A stretch of 64,000 nt of DNA, taken from Streptomyces sp. 135 (lineage in GTDB: Bacteria > Actinomycetota > Actinomycetes > Streptomycetales > Streptomycetaceae). The notes below the pieces were generated by a model that was not told where the DNA came from, did not search any database, and saw only the letters and a program-made list of their open reading frames with translations. This document shows positions 8,286 through 17,197 of this stretch, one piece after another. The stretch lies in NCBI RefSeq assembly GCF_020026305.1, contig NZ_CP075691.1:5146001-5210000 (forward strand), read 5' to 3'. The number at the start of each line of letters is the position of its first letter. Within the stretch, counting starts at the first letter, position 1. A program made the position numbers and the translations under genes.

Positions 8286-8845
8286 TGACGACCGACGAGA
8301 AGCGTCCGGTGACCGGCTACGACCGGCGGATGTACGCGATCATGAACCGCCGCGAGGGGGCCTCGCTCTACGCCACCGCGGCCCGTCGCCGCACCGCGGT
8401 CGTCGTCCACATGGCGCTGACCGGTGCGAGCATCGTCGCCTGGCTCGGCACGGTCCTCGGGCACCAGGAGTGGGCCGTCTACGTCATGCTCGGGCTCCTG
8501 CTGCCGTGGTGCGTCGCGACGGGCGTCATCAACGGCGCCACCCGCGGTCTGCTCGAACTGCGCTCCCGCGTCCTCGACGAGCGTCAGCGGGCGGAGAAGG
8601 ACCGCGTGGTGGCCCGCGCCCACGGCGTGATGATGTGGCTGCTCCTCGGCGCGGCCGTCGCCGTCGGTGCGGCGGGGCTCGCCGGCCAGAAGCTGGGGGG
8701 CCTGGTCTTCCCCGTCCTGTTCAGCGTCTTCGTCGTGCACTGGCTGATGCCGCTCTGGGTGGCCGGCCTCACGGCAGGGGACGAGCCGGACCTCGACGAT
8801 GACGATGACATCGTCGAGGCCGTAGGGGCTGCCGGAGCCCTGTGA
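8282..8845 (+). CDS. Membrane protein paired with the small HTH regulator
   Basis: 187 residues with four predicted transmembrane helices in two pairs (VVVHMALTGASIVAWLGTVL, WAVYVMLGLLLPWCVA, GVMMWLLLGAAVAVGAAGLA, LVFPVLFSVFVVHWLM). A charged cytoplasmic loop lies between the pairs (ELRSRVLDERQRAEKDRVVA), and the C-terminus is acidic (DEPDLDDDDD). Translationally coupled to the HTH gene. Function unknown; perhaps a membrane sensor or sequestering partner of the regulator. GGGAGG precedes the ATG. Its stop is one base from the stop of the convergent lipoprotein gene. Confidence 0.8.
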   Translation: MMTTDEKRPVTGYDRRMYAIMNRREGASLYATAARRRTAVVVHMALTGASIVAWLGTVLGHQEWAVYVMLGLLLPWCVATGVINGATRGLLELRSRVLDERQRAEKDRVVARAHGVMMWLLLGAAVAVGAAGLAGQKLGGLVFPVLFSVFVVHWLMPLWVAGLTAGDEPDLDDDDDIVEAVGAAGAL

Positions 8846-8846
8846 G

Positions 8847-9728
8847 TCACGCCTTCTGGAGGTGTTCCTTCAGCTTCGCCACGTCCACCGACTCCTTCGG
8901 CGACGGCGTCCTGGCCGGCACCGGCTCGCCGTAGTCGGTGAAGCCCGTCGTCGTCCGCTCGCCGCCGTCGTCGTTCTTCACGGACTTGACCAGGCGCGGC
9001 TTGCCTTCGGCCGCGATGTACATCGTGTTCTTCCTGCCGTCCTCCGTCTCGGTCAGCGGCACGACGTCGATGCCGTCGACCGTCGTGGGCTCGCGCTTCT
9101 TCAGCGACTTGGTGTCATCGGTGTCGTCGGCGTCCCGCATCTCCCGCTGGAGCTCCTTCAGGTCACAGACTCCGACGGCGTCCTTGAGCATGGCGTCGCC
9201 GGTGGTGCCGTGGATGTAGCGGCCCTTGAAGAGCTCGGCGGCGGCCTTGCCGTCGCCGCCGGGGGCCTGGGTCTTCCAGAACGCCTCGTCCGGCTTCATC
9301 CACACCTTGTCGCCGCGCTTGACCAGATCCAGCGAGGCGCCGCGGGCGTCCTTCATGGTGCCGGCGCAGTTGCCGTCGCGGTCGAGGGTCAGTTCGAGGG
9401 AGGCCGGGTCGTCCGAGCCCGAGTCGGCGTCCGAGTCCGCATCCGCGTCGCGGCCGCTGCCCTTCGCCGTGGTGTCCCCGCCCGTCCGCTTCATCGAGAT
9501 GTGCACCGACTCCGCGTCCAACAGCTCCTGCTTCGCCTTGTCGGAGATCTTCCGGGCGCTCAGGTCCGCGACACCGTTGCCGCCCCCGCCGCGGGCCTTG
9601 CCGCCGTCTCCGGCGCCGTCTCCGTCGTCGCCGTTCGAGGAACACGCGGGTACGGTCAGCAGGGCGACCGCGCAGCACAGCGCACCGCTCCAGACGCGCT
9701 TCCGGGAAACTCGGGACATTCGGCTCAT
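8847..9728 (-). CDS. Lipoprotein, LppX/LprG-style
   Basis: 293 residues. Basic N-terminus, hydrophobic stretch, and lipobox VPACSS giving a lipidated Cys near residue 27. An Asp/Gly-rich linker follows, then a domain with DGNCAGTM, a Cys in AVGVCDLKEL, and GIDVVPLTETEDGRKNTMYI followed by a FTDYGEPV motif. The same order (NCxGT, Cys-Asp-Leu, VTPLxEKKDGEETTVYVA, SDYDEPV) recurs in the lipoprotein at 56815, so the two are paralogues. Exposed on the outer face of the membrane; ligand unknown. Start at ATG 9728 with GGAGGTGA upstream. Confidence 0.8.
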   Translation of the reverse strand: MSRMSRVSRKRVWSGALCCAVALLTVPACSSNGDDGDGAGDGGKARGGGGNGVADLSARKISDKAKQELLDAESVHISMKRTGGDTTAKGSGRDADADSDADSGSDDPASLELTLDRDGNCAGTMKDARGASLDLVKRGDKVWMKPDEAFWKTQAPGGDGKAAAELFKGRYIHGTTGDAMLKDAVGVCDLKELQREMRDADDTDDTKSLKKREPTTVDGIDVVPLTETEDGRKNTMYIAAEGKPRLVKSVKNDDGGERTTTGFTDYGEPVPARTPSPKESVDVAKLKEHLQKA

Positions 9729-9911
9729 TGCGTCACCTCCGGTGACAGAACGTGTATCGACTGTGCGTTTCGCCCCGAGTGCCCACCCGCGCAGTGACAC
9801 AGCGCACTTTCAGCCACCGGATGCGCATGGTTTCTCCGCCCCTGGGCAGGGGCTCCCGGCTACCGCGTGTAACGGGCGGTGCAGATGACCAGGAACGGAA
9901 GGCATACGGGC

Positions 9912-11414
9912 GTGTCCGCACAACAGACCATCCATGTGGGCGGAGAGTGGCTGAGCGCCGCCTCCGGCGCCACCCGCGAGATCCTCGACCCGGCAGATGC
10001 CAAGCCGTTCGCGCTCATCGCCGAGGGCGGGACCGAGGACGCCGACGCGGCCATAGCCGCCGCGCGCAAGGCCTTCGACGAGGGGCCGTGGCCCACCACG
10101 CCCGTCGCCGAGCGTGCCGCCCTGCTGCGCAAGGTCGCCGACCTCCTCGTGCGCGACCGGGAGGAGATCGGCCTCCTGGAGAGCCGCGACGCGGGCAAGA
10201 CCCTCGAAGAGGGCCGCGTGGACGTGGACTGCGTCGCCGACGCCTTCCGCTACTTCGCCGACCTGGTCATCGGAGAGGGCGCCGGGCGCGTCGTCGACGC
10301 GGGCAGCGACGACATCCACAGCGTCGTCGTGCACGAGCCCGTCGGTGTCTGCTCGATGATCACGCCCTGGAACTACCCGCTCCTCCAGGCCAGCTGGAAG
10401 ATCGCCCCGGCGCTCGCCGCCGGCAACACCTTCGTCATCAAGCCCAGCGAGGTCACCCCGCTGACGACGGTCGCCCTCATCGACCTGCTCGTCGAGGCCG
10501 GTCTGCCCGCCGGTGTCGCCAACATCGTCACCGGCCCCGGCCACACCGTCGGCGCCCGCCTCGCCGACCACCCCGACGTCGACCTGGTCTCCTTCACCGG
10601 CGGCCTCGTCTCCGGCACCAAGGTCGCCCAGGCCGCCGCGCTCGGCGTGAAGAAGGTCGCCCTGGAACTCGGCGGCAAGAACCCCAACGTCGTCTTCGCC
10701 GACGCCTGCGCCACCGAAGAGGGCTTCGACACCGCCGTCGACCAGGCGCTCAACGCCGCCTTCATCCACAGCGGGCAGGTCTGCTCCGCCGGTGGCCGCC
10801 TCATCGTCGAGGAGTCCGTCCGCGAGCGCTTCGTCGCCGAACTCGCCGACAGGGCCCAGCGGATCAAGCTCGGCCGCGGCACCGAGGACGGCGTGGAGTG
10901 CGGTCCCCTCGTCTCGCAGCAGCAGCGCGAGAAGACCGAGATGTACGTCGCCTCCGCCCTGGCGGAGGGCGCCGTGCTCCGCTGCGGCGGCAAGCGCCCC
11001 GAGCCGAGCGACGTACGGCCCGCCACCGGCTACTTCTACGAGCCGACCGTGCTCGACCAGTGCCACCGCGAGATGAAGGTCGTACGGGAGGAGGTCTTCG
11101 GGCCGGTCCTGACCGTCGAGACCTTCCGCACCGAGGACGAGGCCGTCGCGCTCGCCAACGACACCGAGTACGGCCTCGCGGGCGCCGTGTGGACCGCCGA
11201 CTCGGGCCGCGCCCGCCGCATGGCCCGCCGGATGCGCCACGGCACCATCTGGATCAACGACTTCCACCCCTACCTGCCGCAGGCGGAGTGGGGCGGTTTC
11301 GGCAAGAGCGGCGTCGGGCGCGAGCTCGGCCCCGCGGGACTCGCCGAGTACCGCGAGTCCAAGCACATCTACCAGAACCTGGCGCCGCGCCCGGTCCGCT
11401 GGTTCGCGGGCTGA
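9912..11414 (+). CDS. betB: Betaine-aldehyde dehydrogenase
   Basis: NAD(P)-dependent oxidation of betaine aldehyde to glycine betaine, the second step from choline. About 500 residues, ALDH superfamily: ITPWNYPLLQASWKIAPAL, cofactor motif region SFTGGLVSGTKVA, general-base Glu in ALELGGKNPN, catalytic Cys in HSGQVCSAGGR, and C-terminal WGGFGKSGVGRELG. Start taken as GTG 9912, after GGAAGG, giving MSAQQTIHVGGEW; in-frame ATG 9885 and GTG 9879 are alternatives. First gene of a five-gene betaine locus; the next gene makes its substrate. Confidence 0.92.
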   Translation: MSAQQTIHVGGEWLSAASGATREILDPADAKPFALIAEGGTEDADAAIAAARKAFDEGPWPTTPVAERAALLRKVADLLVRDREEIGLLESRDAGKTLEEGRVDVDCVADAFRYFADLVIGEGAGRVVDAGSDDIHSVVVHEPVGVCSMITPWNYPLLQASWKIAPALAAGNTFVIKPSEVTPLTTVALIDLLVEAGLPAGVANIVTGPGHTVGARLADHPDVDLVSFTGGLVSGTKVAQAAALGVKKVALELGGKNPNVVFADACATEEGFDTAVDQALNAAFIHSGQVCSAGGRLIVEESVRERFVAELADRAQRIKLGRGTEDGVECGPLVSQQQREKTEMYVASALAEGAVLRCGGKRPEPSDVRPATGYFYEPTVLDQCHREMKVVREEVFGPVLTVETFRTEDEAVALANDTEYGLAGAVWTADSGRARRMARRMRHGTIWINDFHPYLPQAEWGGFGKSGVGRELGPAGLAEYRESKHIYQNLAPRPVRWFAG

Positions 11415-11476
11415 TCCGCCCGCTCATCACGCGCAAGCACCTTGTACGACCTCGCAGGAAGAGGAGTAGCCACCCC

Positions 11477-13024
11477 ATGGCTGAAACCCCCCAGTCCGCA
11501 ACCGAGTTCGACTACGTGATCGTCGGCGGCGGCACCGCGGGATCGGTGATCGCCTCCCGCCTCACCGAGAACCCGGACGTCACCGTCGCCGTCATCGAGG
11601 GCGGCCCGAGCGACATCGACCGTGAGGACGTCCTCACGCTCCGCCGCTGGCTCGGCCTGCTCGGCGGCGACCTCGACTACGGCTACACGACCACGGAACA
11701 GCCACGCGGCAACTCCCACATCCTGCACAGCCGTGCCAAGGTGCTCGGCGGCTGCTCCTCCCACAACACCCTGATCTCCTTCAAGCCGCTGCCGTCCGAC
11801 TGGGACGAGTGGGAGGAGGCCGGGGCCACCGGCTGGAACGCCAAGGCCATGGACCCCTACTTCGGCAAGCTGCGCAACAACATCGTGCGCGTCGCCAAGA
11901 AGGACCAGAACCAGATCGCCACCGACTGGGTCGAGGCCACCAAGACCGCCCTCGGCGTCCCCGAGGTCGTCGGCTTCAACGACAAGCCCTTCGACGAGGG
12001 CGTCGGCTTCTTCGACCTCGCGTACCACCCGGAGAACAACAAGCGCTCCTCCGCCTCCGTCGCCTACCTCCACCCCCACATGGAGGCCGGTGACCGCCCG
12101 AACCTCCACCTGTTCCTGGAGACCTGGGCGACCAAGCTGGAACTGGACGGCAAGACCGCGCGCGGCGTCCACGTACGGATGAAGGACGGCGCCGAGGCGC
12201 TGCTCACCGCCCGCCGCGAGGTGCTGGTCTGCGCCGGCGCCGTCGACACCCCGCGCCTGCTCATGCACTCCGGCATCGGCCCGAAGAAGGACCTCGAAGC
12301 CCTCGGCATCCCGGTCGTGCACGACCTGCCGGGCGTCGGCGAGAACCTCATCGACCACCCCGAGTCGGTCATCGTCTGGGAGACCAACGGGCCGATCCCC
12401 GGCAACTCCGCGATGGACTCGGACGCCGGTCTGTTCGTGAAGCGGGACCCGGACCACAAGGGCCCGGACCTGATGTTCCACTTCTACCAGATCCCGTTCA
12501 CCGACAATCCGGAGCGTCTCGGCTACGAACGCCCGGAGCACGGCGTGTCGATGACGCCGAACATCCCCAAGTCCCGCGCCCGCGGCCGCCTCTACCTGAC
12601 GTCGGCGGACCCGGAGGTCAAGCCCGCCCTCGACTTCCGGTACTTCGAGGACGAAGGGGACTACGACGGGCAGACCCTGGTCGACGGCATCAAGCTGGCG
12701 CGCAAGGTGGCGCAGGCCGAGCCGTTCAAGAAGTGGCTCAAGCGCGAGGTCTTCCCCGGCCCCGACGTCACCGACGACGCCGAGATCGGCGAACTGGTCC
12801 GCAAGGCCGCGCACACCGTCTACCACCCGGCCGGCACCTGCCGAATGGGTGCTTCCACTGATGAACTCGCCGTGGTCGACCCGGAGCTGAGGATCCGGGG
12901 CCTGGCAGGAATCCGTATCGCGGACGCATCCGTCTTCCCGACGATGCCCGCCGTGAACCCGATGATCGGAGTGCTCATGGTCGGGGAGAAATGTGCCGAG
13001 ATCCTTGGTGGTGACGGCCGATGA
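11477..13024 (+). CDS. betA: GMC-family choline dehydrogenase
   Basis: FAD enzyme oxidising choline to betaine aldehyde. 515 residues. N-terminal ADP-binding motif DYVIVGGGTAGSVIASRL, GMC signature region HSRAKVLGGCSSHNTLI, second signature GAVDTPRLLMHSGIGP, and catalytic His in VYHPAGTCRMG with NPMIG near the C-terminus. The choline assignment rests on context (BADH upstream, betaine transporter downstream); other alcohol substrates remain possible from sequence alone. The ATG at 11477 is preceded by AGGAAGAGGAG. Overlaps the next gene by four bases. Confidence 0.9.
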   Translation: MAETPQSATEFDYVIVGGGTAGSVIASRLTENPDVTVAVIEGGPSDIDREDVLTLRRWLGLLGGDLDYGYTTTEQPRGNSHILHSRAKVLGGCSSHNTLISFKPLPSDWDEWEEAGATGWNAKAMDPYFGKLRNNIVRVAKKDQNQIATDWVEATKTALGVPEVVGFNDKPFDEGVGFFDLAYHPENNKRSSASVAYLHPHMEAGDRPNLHLFLETWATKLELDGKTARGVHVRMKDGAEALLTARREVLVCAGAVDTPRLLMHSGIGPKKDLEALGIPVVHDLPGVGENLIDHPESVIVWETNGPIPGNSAMDSDAGLFVKRDPDHKGPDLMFHFYQIPFTDNPERLGYERPEHGVSMTPNIPKSRARGRLYLTSADPEVKPALDFRYFEDEGDYDGQTLVDGIKLARKVAQAEPFKKWLKREVFPGPDVTDDAEIGELVRKAAHTVYHPAGTCRMGASTDELAVVDPELRIRGLAGIRIADASVFPTMPAVNPMIGVLMVGEKCAEILGGDGR

Positions 13025-14136
13025 GCGAGGCCACCGCGACGATCGCGGACACGGCTCAGGCGCCCGCCGAAGGGCCCGTCTTCGCCGTCAAGAACCTCTG
13101 GAAGGTCTTCGGCCCCAGGGCCGAGCGGATACCCGGCGACACGGAGCTGCACGGCCTGAGCCCCGCCGAGCTGCGTGAGCGGACCGGCTGCACCGCCGCC
13201 GTGCGCGATGTGTCCTTCGAGGTCAACAAGGGCGAGGTCTTCGTCGTCATGGGCCTGTCGGGCTCCGGCAAGTCCACCCTCGTACGCTGCCTGACCAGGC
13301 TCATCGAGCCCACCTCCGGCGAGCTGTCCATCGACGGCGAGGACGTCCTCGCCATGGACAAGGCCCGCCTGCGCGAACTGCGCCGCCACCGCGCCGCCAT
13401 GGTCTTCCAGCACTTCGGCCTGCTGCCGCACCGCTCGGTCCTCGACAACGTCGCGTACGGCCTGGAGATCCAGGGCGTCGGCAAGGCCGAGCGGCGCGCC
13501 AAGGCCCTCGAAGTCGTCGAGAAGGTCGGCCTCCAGGGGCTCGAACAGCGCAAGCCCGGCCAGCTCTCCGGCGGCCAGCAGCAGCGCGTCGGCCTGGCCC
13601 GCGCCCTCGCCGTCGACCCTGAAGTCCTGCTGTTCGACGAGCCGTTCAGCGCCCTCGACCCGCTGATCCGCCGCGACATGCAGGAGGAGGTCGTCCGCCT
13701 GCACCGTGAAGAGGGCCGCACGATGGTCTTCATCACCCACGACCTCAGCGAGGCACTCAAGCTCGGCGACCGCATCGCCCTGATGCGCGACGGCCGCGTC
13801 GTCCAGCTCGGGACCCCCGAGGAGATCGTCGGCTCCCCGGCCGACGACTACGTCCGCGACTTCGTGCGCGACGTCGCCCGCGCCGACGTGATCAGCGTGC
13901 GCAGCGCCATGCGCCCCGCCGAGGCCGACGAGGAGACCACGGGCGCGGCCCTCGCGCCCGACGCCAAGGTCACCGAGGCCATCGAGGCCGTCGCCCGCAC
14001 CGGCTCCCCGGTGCGCGTGATGGACGGCGCGCGCTGCCTGGGCGTGGTCGACCACGCCGGGCTGCTCGCCGTGGTCGCGGGTACCACCGCGGCCCCGGCG
14101 CCAAACGTCCCCGGCAAGGGCGAGGTGGTCGCCTGA
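13021..14136 (+). CDS. proV: Glycine betaine/proline ABC transporter ATPase
   Basis: Cytoplasmic ATPase of an osmoprotectant importer, 371 residues. Walker A GLSGSGKST, Q-loop FQHFGLLPHRSV, signature LSGGQQQRVGLARAL, Walker B VLLFDEPFSALDP, switch His in FITHDLSEAL. The ~45-residue N-terminal extension before the ABC core and the C-terminal CBS-like segment (AIEAVARTGSPVRVMDGARC ... GVVDHAGLLAVVAG) are characteristic of ProV/OpuAA, where CBS modules sense ionic strength; only one CBS copy is apparent here. ATGA overlaps on both sides indicate tight translational coupling. Confidence 0.94.
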   Translation: MSEATATIADTAQAPAEGPVFAVKNLWKVFGPRAERIPGDTELHGLSPAELRERTGCTAAVRDVSFEVNKGEVFVVMGLSGSGKSTLVRCLTRLIEPTSGELSIDGEDVLAMDKARLRELRRHRAAMVFQHFGLLPHRSVLDNVAYGLEIQGVGKAERRAKALEVVEKVGLQGLEQRKPGQLSGGQQQRVGLARALAVDPEVLLFDEPFSALDPLIRRDMQEEVVRLHREEGRTMVFITHDLSEALKLGDRIALMRDGRVVQLGTPEEIVGSPADDYVRDFVRDVARADVISVRSAMRPAEADEETTGAALAPDAKVTEAIEAVARTGSPVRVMDGARCLGVVDHAGLLAVVAGTTAAPAPNVPGKGEVVA

Positions 14137-16109
14137 TGGCCACCGCCACCGCCTCCGGTCCCGTCCGCGATACGGGAATCGGCGCCCTCCTCCGCCACCG
14201 CGCCGTCGGCAAGGTCCTGCTCCTCGCCGTCGCCGCGGCCGTGATCGTGCCGATCCTCAACGCCAAGTGGGCCTCCGGCGCCTGGCCCGACGCCCTCACC
14301 GTCGACCTGACCGAGCCGCTGGGCAGGACCACCGACTGGATCATCGACAACCGCGACAGCCACCCGCTGTTCACCTACTTCTTCGGGCACGTCAGCAACG
14401 CCATCGTGCTCTCCGTGCGCGGCGTCTACCTGGTGCTGCTCGGCGCCGGCTGGGCCGGCGTGACCGTCGCCGCCGGGCTCATCGCCTGGCGCGTGGCGGG
14501 CGTCAAGCTCGCCGTCATGGCGTCCGTGTCGTTCGCCGTGTGCGGGCTGCTCGGCATGTGGGTGCCGACCATGCAGACCCTCGCCCTGATGATCGTGGCG
14601 GTCCTCGCCTCGGTCGTGGTCGGCCTGCTCCTCGGCCTCGCGGGCGGGCTCAGCGACCGCGTCTTCCGCATCCTGCGGCCGGTCCTCGACACCATGCAGG
14701 TGCTGCCCGCGTACGCCTACCTGCTCCCCTTCGCCCTCGTCTTCGGCATGGGCGTCCCGGCGGCCGTCCTCGCCACGGTCGTGTACTCGGCGCCGCCCAT
14801 GGCCCGGCTCACCGCGCTCGGCCTGCGGGGCGCCGACAGCGGCGTCATGGAGGCGGTCACCTCGCTCGGCGCGACCGGGCGCCAGCGCCTGCTCTCGGCG
14901 CGCCTGCCGCTCGCCCTCAAGGAACTCCTGCTCGGCGTCAACCAGACGATCATGATGGCGCTCTCCATGGCCGTCATCGCCTCGGTGATCGGCGCGGGCG
15001 GCCTCGGTGACCGCGTCTACCAGGCGCTCTCGACCGTCGACGTCGGCCAGGCGCTCGCCGCAGGCATCCCGATCGTGCTGCTCGCCGTGGTCCTGGACCG
15101 GGTGACCGGAGCCGCCGGTGAGCGCATGGGCACGCAGACCGCCGAGGCCGACGCGTCGCCGCTGCGCGGCTGGCGCGGCTGGTCGCTGGTGGCCGCCGTG
15201 ACGGTCGTCGCCGCGCTCGCCGCCCGCTTCGCGGACCGCGTGGACTGGCCGACCGGCTGGGTCGTCAACATCGCCCCGTCGGTCAACACCGCCAAGGACT
15301 GGATGGTCGACCACCTGTACACCGACGTGCCCGTCGTCGGCGGCACCGCGGACTGGGCGGCGCACTTCACCACCTGGATCCTCAACCCCGTCCGCGACGG
15401 TCTCCAGGGCCTGCCCTGGTGGTCCGTCCTGCTGATCGTCGCCGCGCTCGCCTGGCTGATCGGCACCTGGCAGACGGCGCTCACCGCCGTCGCCGCGATG
15501 GCCGCGATCGGTGTGCTCGGCGTCTGGAACAAGTCCCTCGACACGCTCTCGCAGGTCCTCGCCGGTGTCGCCGTGACGCTGGTCCTCGGCTTCGCCATCG
15601 GCGTCCTCGCCTCGCGCAGCAAGCGGTTCGAACGCATGCTCCGACCGGTGCTGGACGTCTTCCAGACGATGCCGCAGTTCGTCTACCTGATCCCGGTCGT
15701 CGCCCTCTTCGGCATCGGCCGGGCCCCCGCGGTCGCCGCCGCCGTGGTCTACGCGCTGCCCGCCGTCGTCCGCATCACCACGCAGGGCCTGAGCCAGGTC
15801 GACGGCGCCGCGATGGAGTCCTCGCGCTCGCTGGGCGCCACCAGCTGGCAGCAGCTGCGCAGGGTCCAGCTGCCGCTGGCCCGCCCGGCGCTCCTGCTCG
15901 CCCTCAACCAGGGCGTCGTCCTGGTCCTGGCCGTCGTCGTCATCGGCGGTCTGGTCGGCGGTGGCGCGCTCGGCTACGACGTGGTGTTCGGCATCGCGCA
16001 GGGCGACCTGGCGACCGGCCTGGTGGCCGGTGCCGCGATCGTCTGCCTCGGCCTGATGCTCGACCGGGTCACGCAGCCCACCGAGCGCCGCGTCAAGAAG
16101 GGAGCGTGA
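14136..16109 (+). CDS. proW: Fused double permease of the betaine transporter
   Basis: 657 residues, about twice a normal ProW. Each half carries a complete permease module: half 1 (to ~330) with EAA loop EAVTSLGATGRQRLLSARLP, half 2 (~340-650) with MESSRSLGATSWQQLRRVQL. Both share the preceding LRPVLDTMQVLPAYAYL / LRPVLDVFQTMPQFVYL segment. This is an in-frame tandem duplication and fusion, so one polypeptide could replace the usual permease dimer. About twelve or more transmembrane helices. The start overlaps the proV stop by one base. Confidence 0.92.
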   Translation: MATATASGPVRDTGIGALLRHRAVGKVLLLAVAAAVIVPILNAKWASGAWPDALTVDLTEPLGRTTDWIIDNRDSHPLFTYFFGHVSNAIVLSVRGVYLVLLGAGWAGVTVAAGLIAWRVAGVKLAVMASVSFAVCGLLGMWVPTMQTLALMIVAVLASVVVGLLLGLAGGLSDRVFRILRPVLDTMQVLPAYAYLLPFALVFGMGVPAAVLATVVYSAPPMARLTALGLRGADSGVMEAVTSLGATGRQRLLSARLPLALKELLLGVNQTIMMALSMAVIASVIGAGGLGDRVYQALSTVDVGQALAAGIPIVLLAVVLDRVTGAAGERMGTQTAEADASPLRGWRGWSLVAAVTVVAALAARFADRVDWPTGWVVNIAPSVNTAKDWMVDHLYTDVPVVGGTADWAAHFTTWILNPVRDGLQGLPWWSVLLIVAALAWLIGTWQTALTAVAAMAAIGVLGVWNKSLDTLSQVLAGVAVTLVLGFAIGVLASRSKRFERMLRPVLDVFQTMPQFVYLIPVVALFGIGRAPAVAAAVVYALPAVVRITTQGLSQVDGAAMESSRSLGATSWQQLRRVQLPLARPALLLALNQGVVLVLAVVVIGGLVGGGALGYDVVFGIAQGDLATGLVAGAAIVCLGLMLDRVTQPTERRVKKGA

Positions 16110-16110
16110 C

Positions 16111-17091
16111 ATGCGCACTCGTACGCACGTGATTCGTACGCGTGTCCTGAGCGCCGTCACGGCCGGCGGCGCGCTGCTCGCGCTCTCCGGCTGCGGCGCC
16201 GCCGACATGACCAAGCAGGCGTCGCCGTACGCGAACGCCGCCGGGGCCAAGACGGTGACCCTCTCGGTCCAGTCCTGGGTCGGCGCGCAGGCGGACGTCG
16301 CCGTCGCCGAGTACCTGCTCAAGAACGAGCTGGGCTACCGCGTCGACAAGGTCCAGATCGACGAGGTCCCCGCCTGGGACGCCCTCAGCCAGGGCCGCGT
16401 CGACGCGATCATGGAGGACTGGGGCCACCCCGAGCAGGAACAGCGCTACGTCAAGGACAAGAAGACGATCGTCCCCGGCGGCGACGTCGGCGTGACGGGC
16501 CACATCGGCTGGTACGTCCCCACGTACTTCGCCAAGAAGCACCCGGACGTCACCGACTGGAAGAACCTCAACAAGTACGCCGACCAGTTCCGCACCTCCG
16601 AGAGCGGCGACAAGGGCCAGCTCATGGACGGCTCCCCGTCGTACGTGACGAACGACAAGGCCCTCGTCAAGAACCTCGGCCTGGACTACGAGGTCGTCTT
16701 CGCCGGCTCGGAGGCGGCGCAGATCACCCAGATCGAGCAGTTCGCCAAGCAGAAGAAGCCGTTCCTGACGTACTGGTACAAGCCGCAGTGGCTGTTCGAG
16801 AAGGTGCCGATGACGGAGGTGAAGCTGCCCGCGTACACGGAGGGCTGCGACGCCGACCCGGCCGAGATCAAGTGCGCCTATCCGCACACGCCGCTCCAGA
16901 AGTACCTCAACGCGGACTTCGCCAAGAAGGGCGGCGACGCCGCGAAGTTCCTGAAGAACTTCAAGTGGTCGGAGGAGGACCAGAACGAGGTCTCCCTGAT
17001 GATCGCGGACAAGAAGATGTCGCCGGACGCGGCGGCGAAGAAGTGGGTCGAGCAGAACGAGGCGAAGTGGCGGGCGTGGATTCCTGAGTAG
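16111..17091 (+). CDS. proX: Glycine betaine-binding lipoprotein
   Basis: Extracytoplasmic substrate-binding component, 326 residues. Lipobox ALSGCGAAD near residue 27, then an OpuAC-type two-lobe domain beginning TVTLSVQSWVGAQADVAVAE. Trp and Tyr residues that could form the quaternary-ammonium aromatic cage are present (VPAWDA, MEDWGHP, TGHIGWYVP, TYWYKPQW). One base after proW and last gene of the betaine locus, followed by a strong hairpin. Specificity for glycine betaine is inferred from family and neighbours; choline or carnitine cannot be excluded. Confidence 0.92.
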   Translation: MRTRTHVIRTRVLSAVTAGGALLALSGCGAADMTKQASPYANAAGAKTVTLSVQSWVGAQADVAVAEYLLKNELGYRVDKVQIDEVPAWDALSQGRVDAIMEDWGHPEQEQRYVKDKKTIVPGGDVGVTGHIGWYVPTYFAKKHPDVTDWKNLNKYADQFRTSESGDKGQLMDGSPSYVTNDKALVKNLGLDYEVVFAGSEAAQITQIEQFAKQKKPFLTYWYKPQWLFEKVPMTEVKLPAYTEGCDADPAEIKCAYPHTPLQKYLNADFAKKGGDAAKFLKNFKWSEEDQNEVSLMIADKKMSPDAAAKKWVEQNEAKWRAWIPE

Positions 17092-17130
17092 GCGTCCACG
17101 CGGGCCGTCCCTGTGTGCTGGGTGGCCGGG

Positions 17131-17166
17131 TGTGCCGGGCGCTTTGTGGGCAAGGCGCCCGGCACA
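17131..17166 (+). terminator. Terminator of the betaine locus
   Basis: TGTGCCGGGCG...GCGCCCGGCACA forms a stem of at least 11-12 bp with one bulged base, 40 bases after the proX stop and before the convergent operon. Confidence 0.65.
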
Positions 17167-17197
17167 GCCGTGTCAGGGCCGGTCCGTCAGCCCGGGC

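Noticed and set aside
9752..13024. A 1090-codon plus-strand open frame
   Set aside because: Only the part from ATG 11477 is a conserved GMC dehydrogenase; the first half is an Arg/Pro-rich shadow of the aldehyde dehydrogenase in another frame.
14136..16109. Double-length ProW as an assembly duplication
   Set aside because: The two halves differ clearly in DNA and protein sequence, so this is an old natural fusion, not a repeated contig segment.
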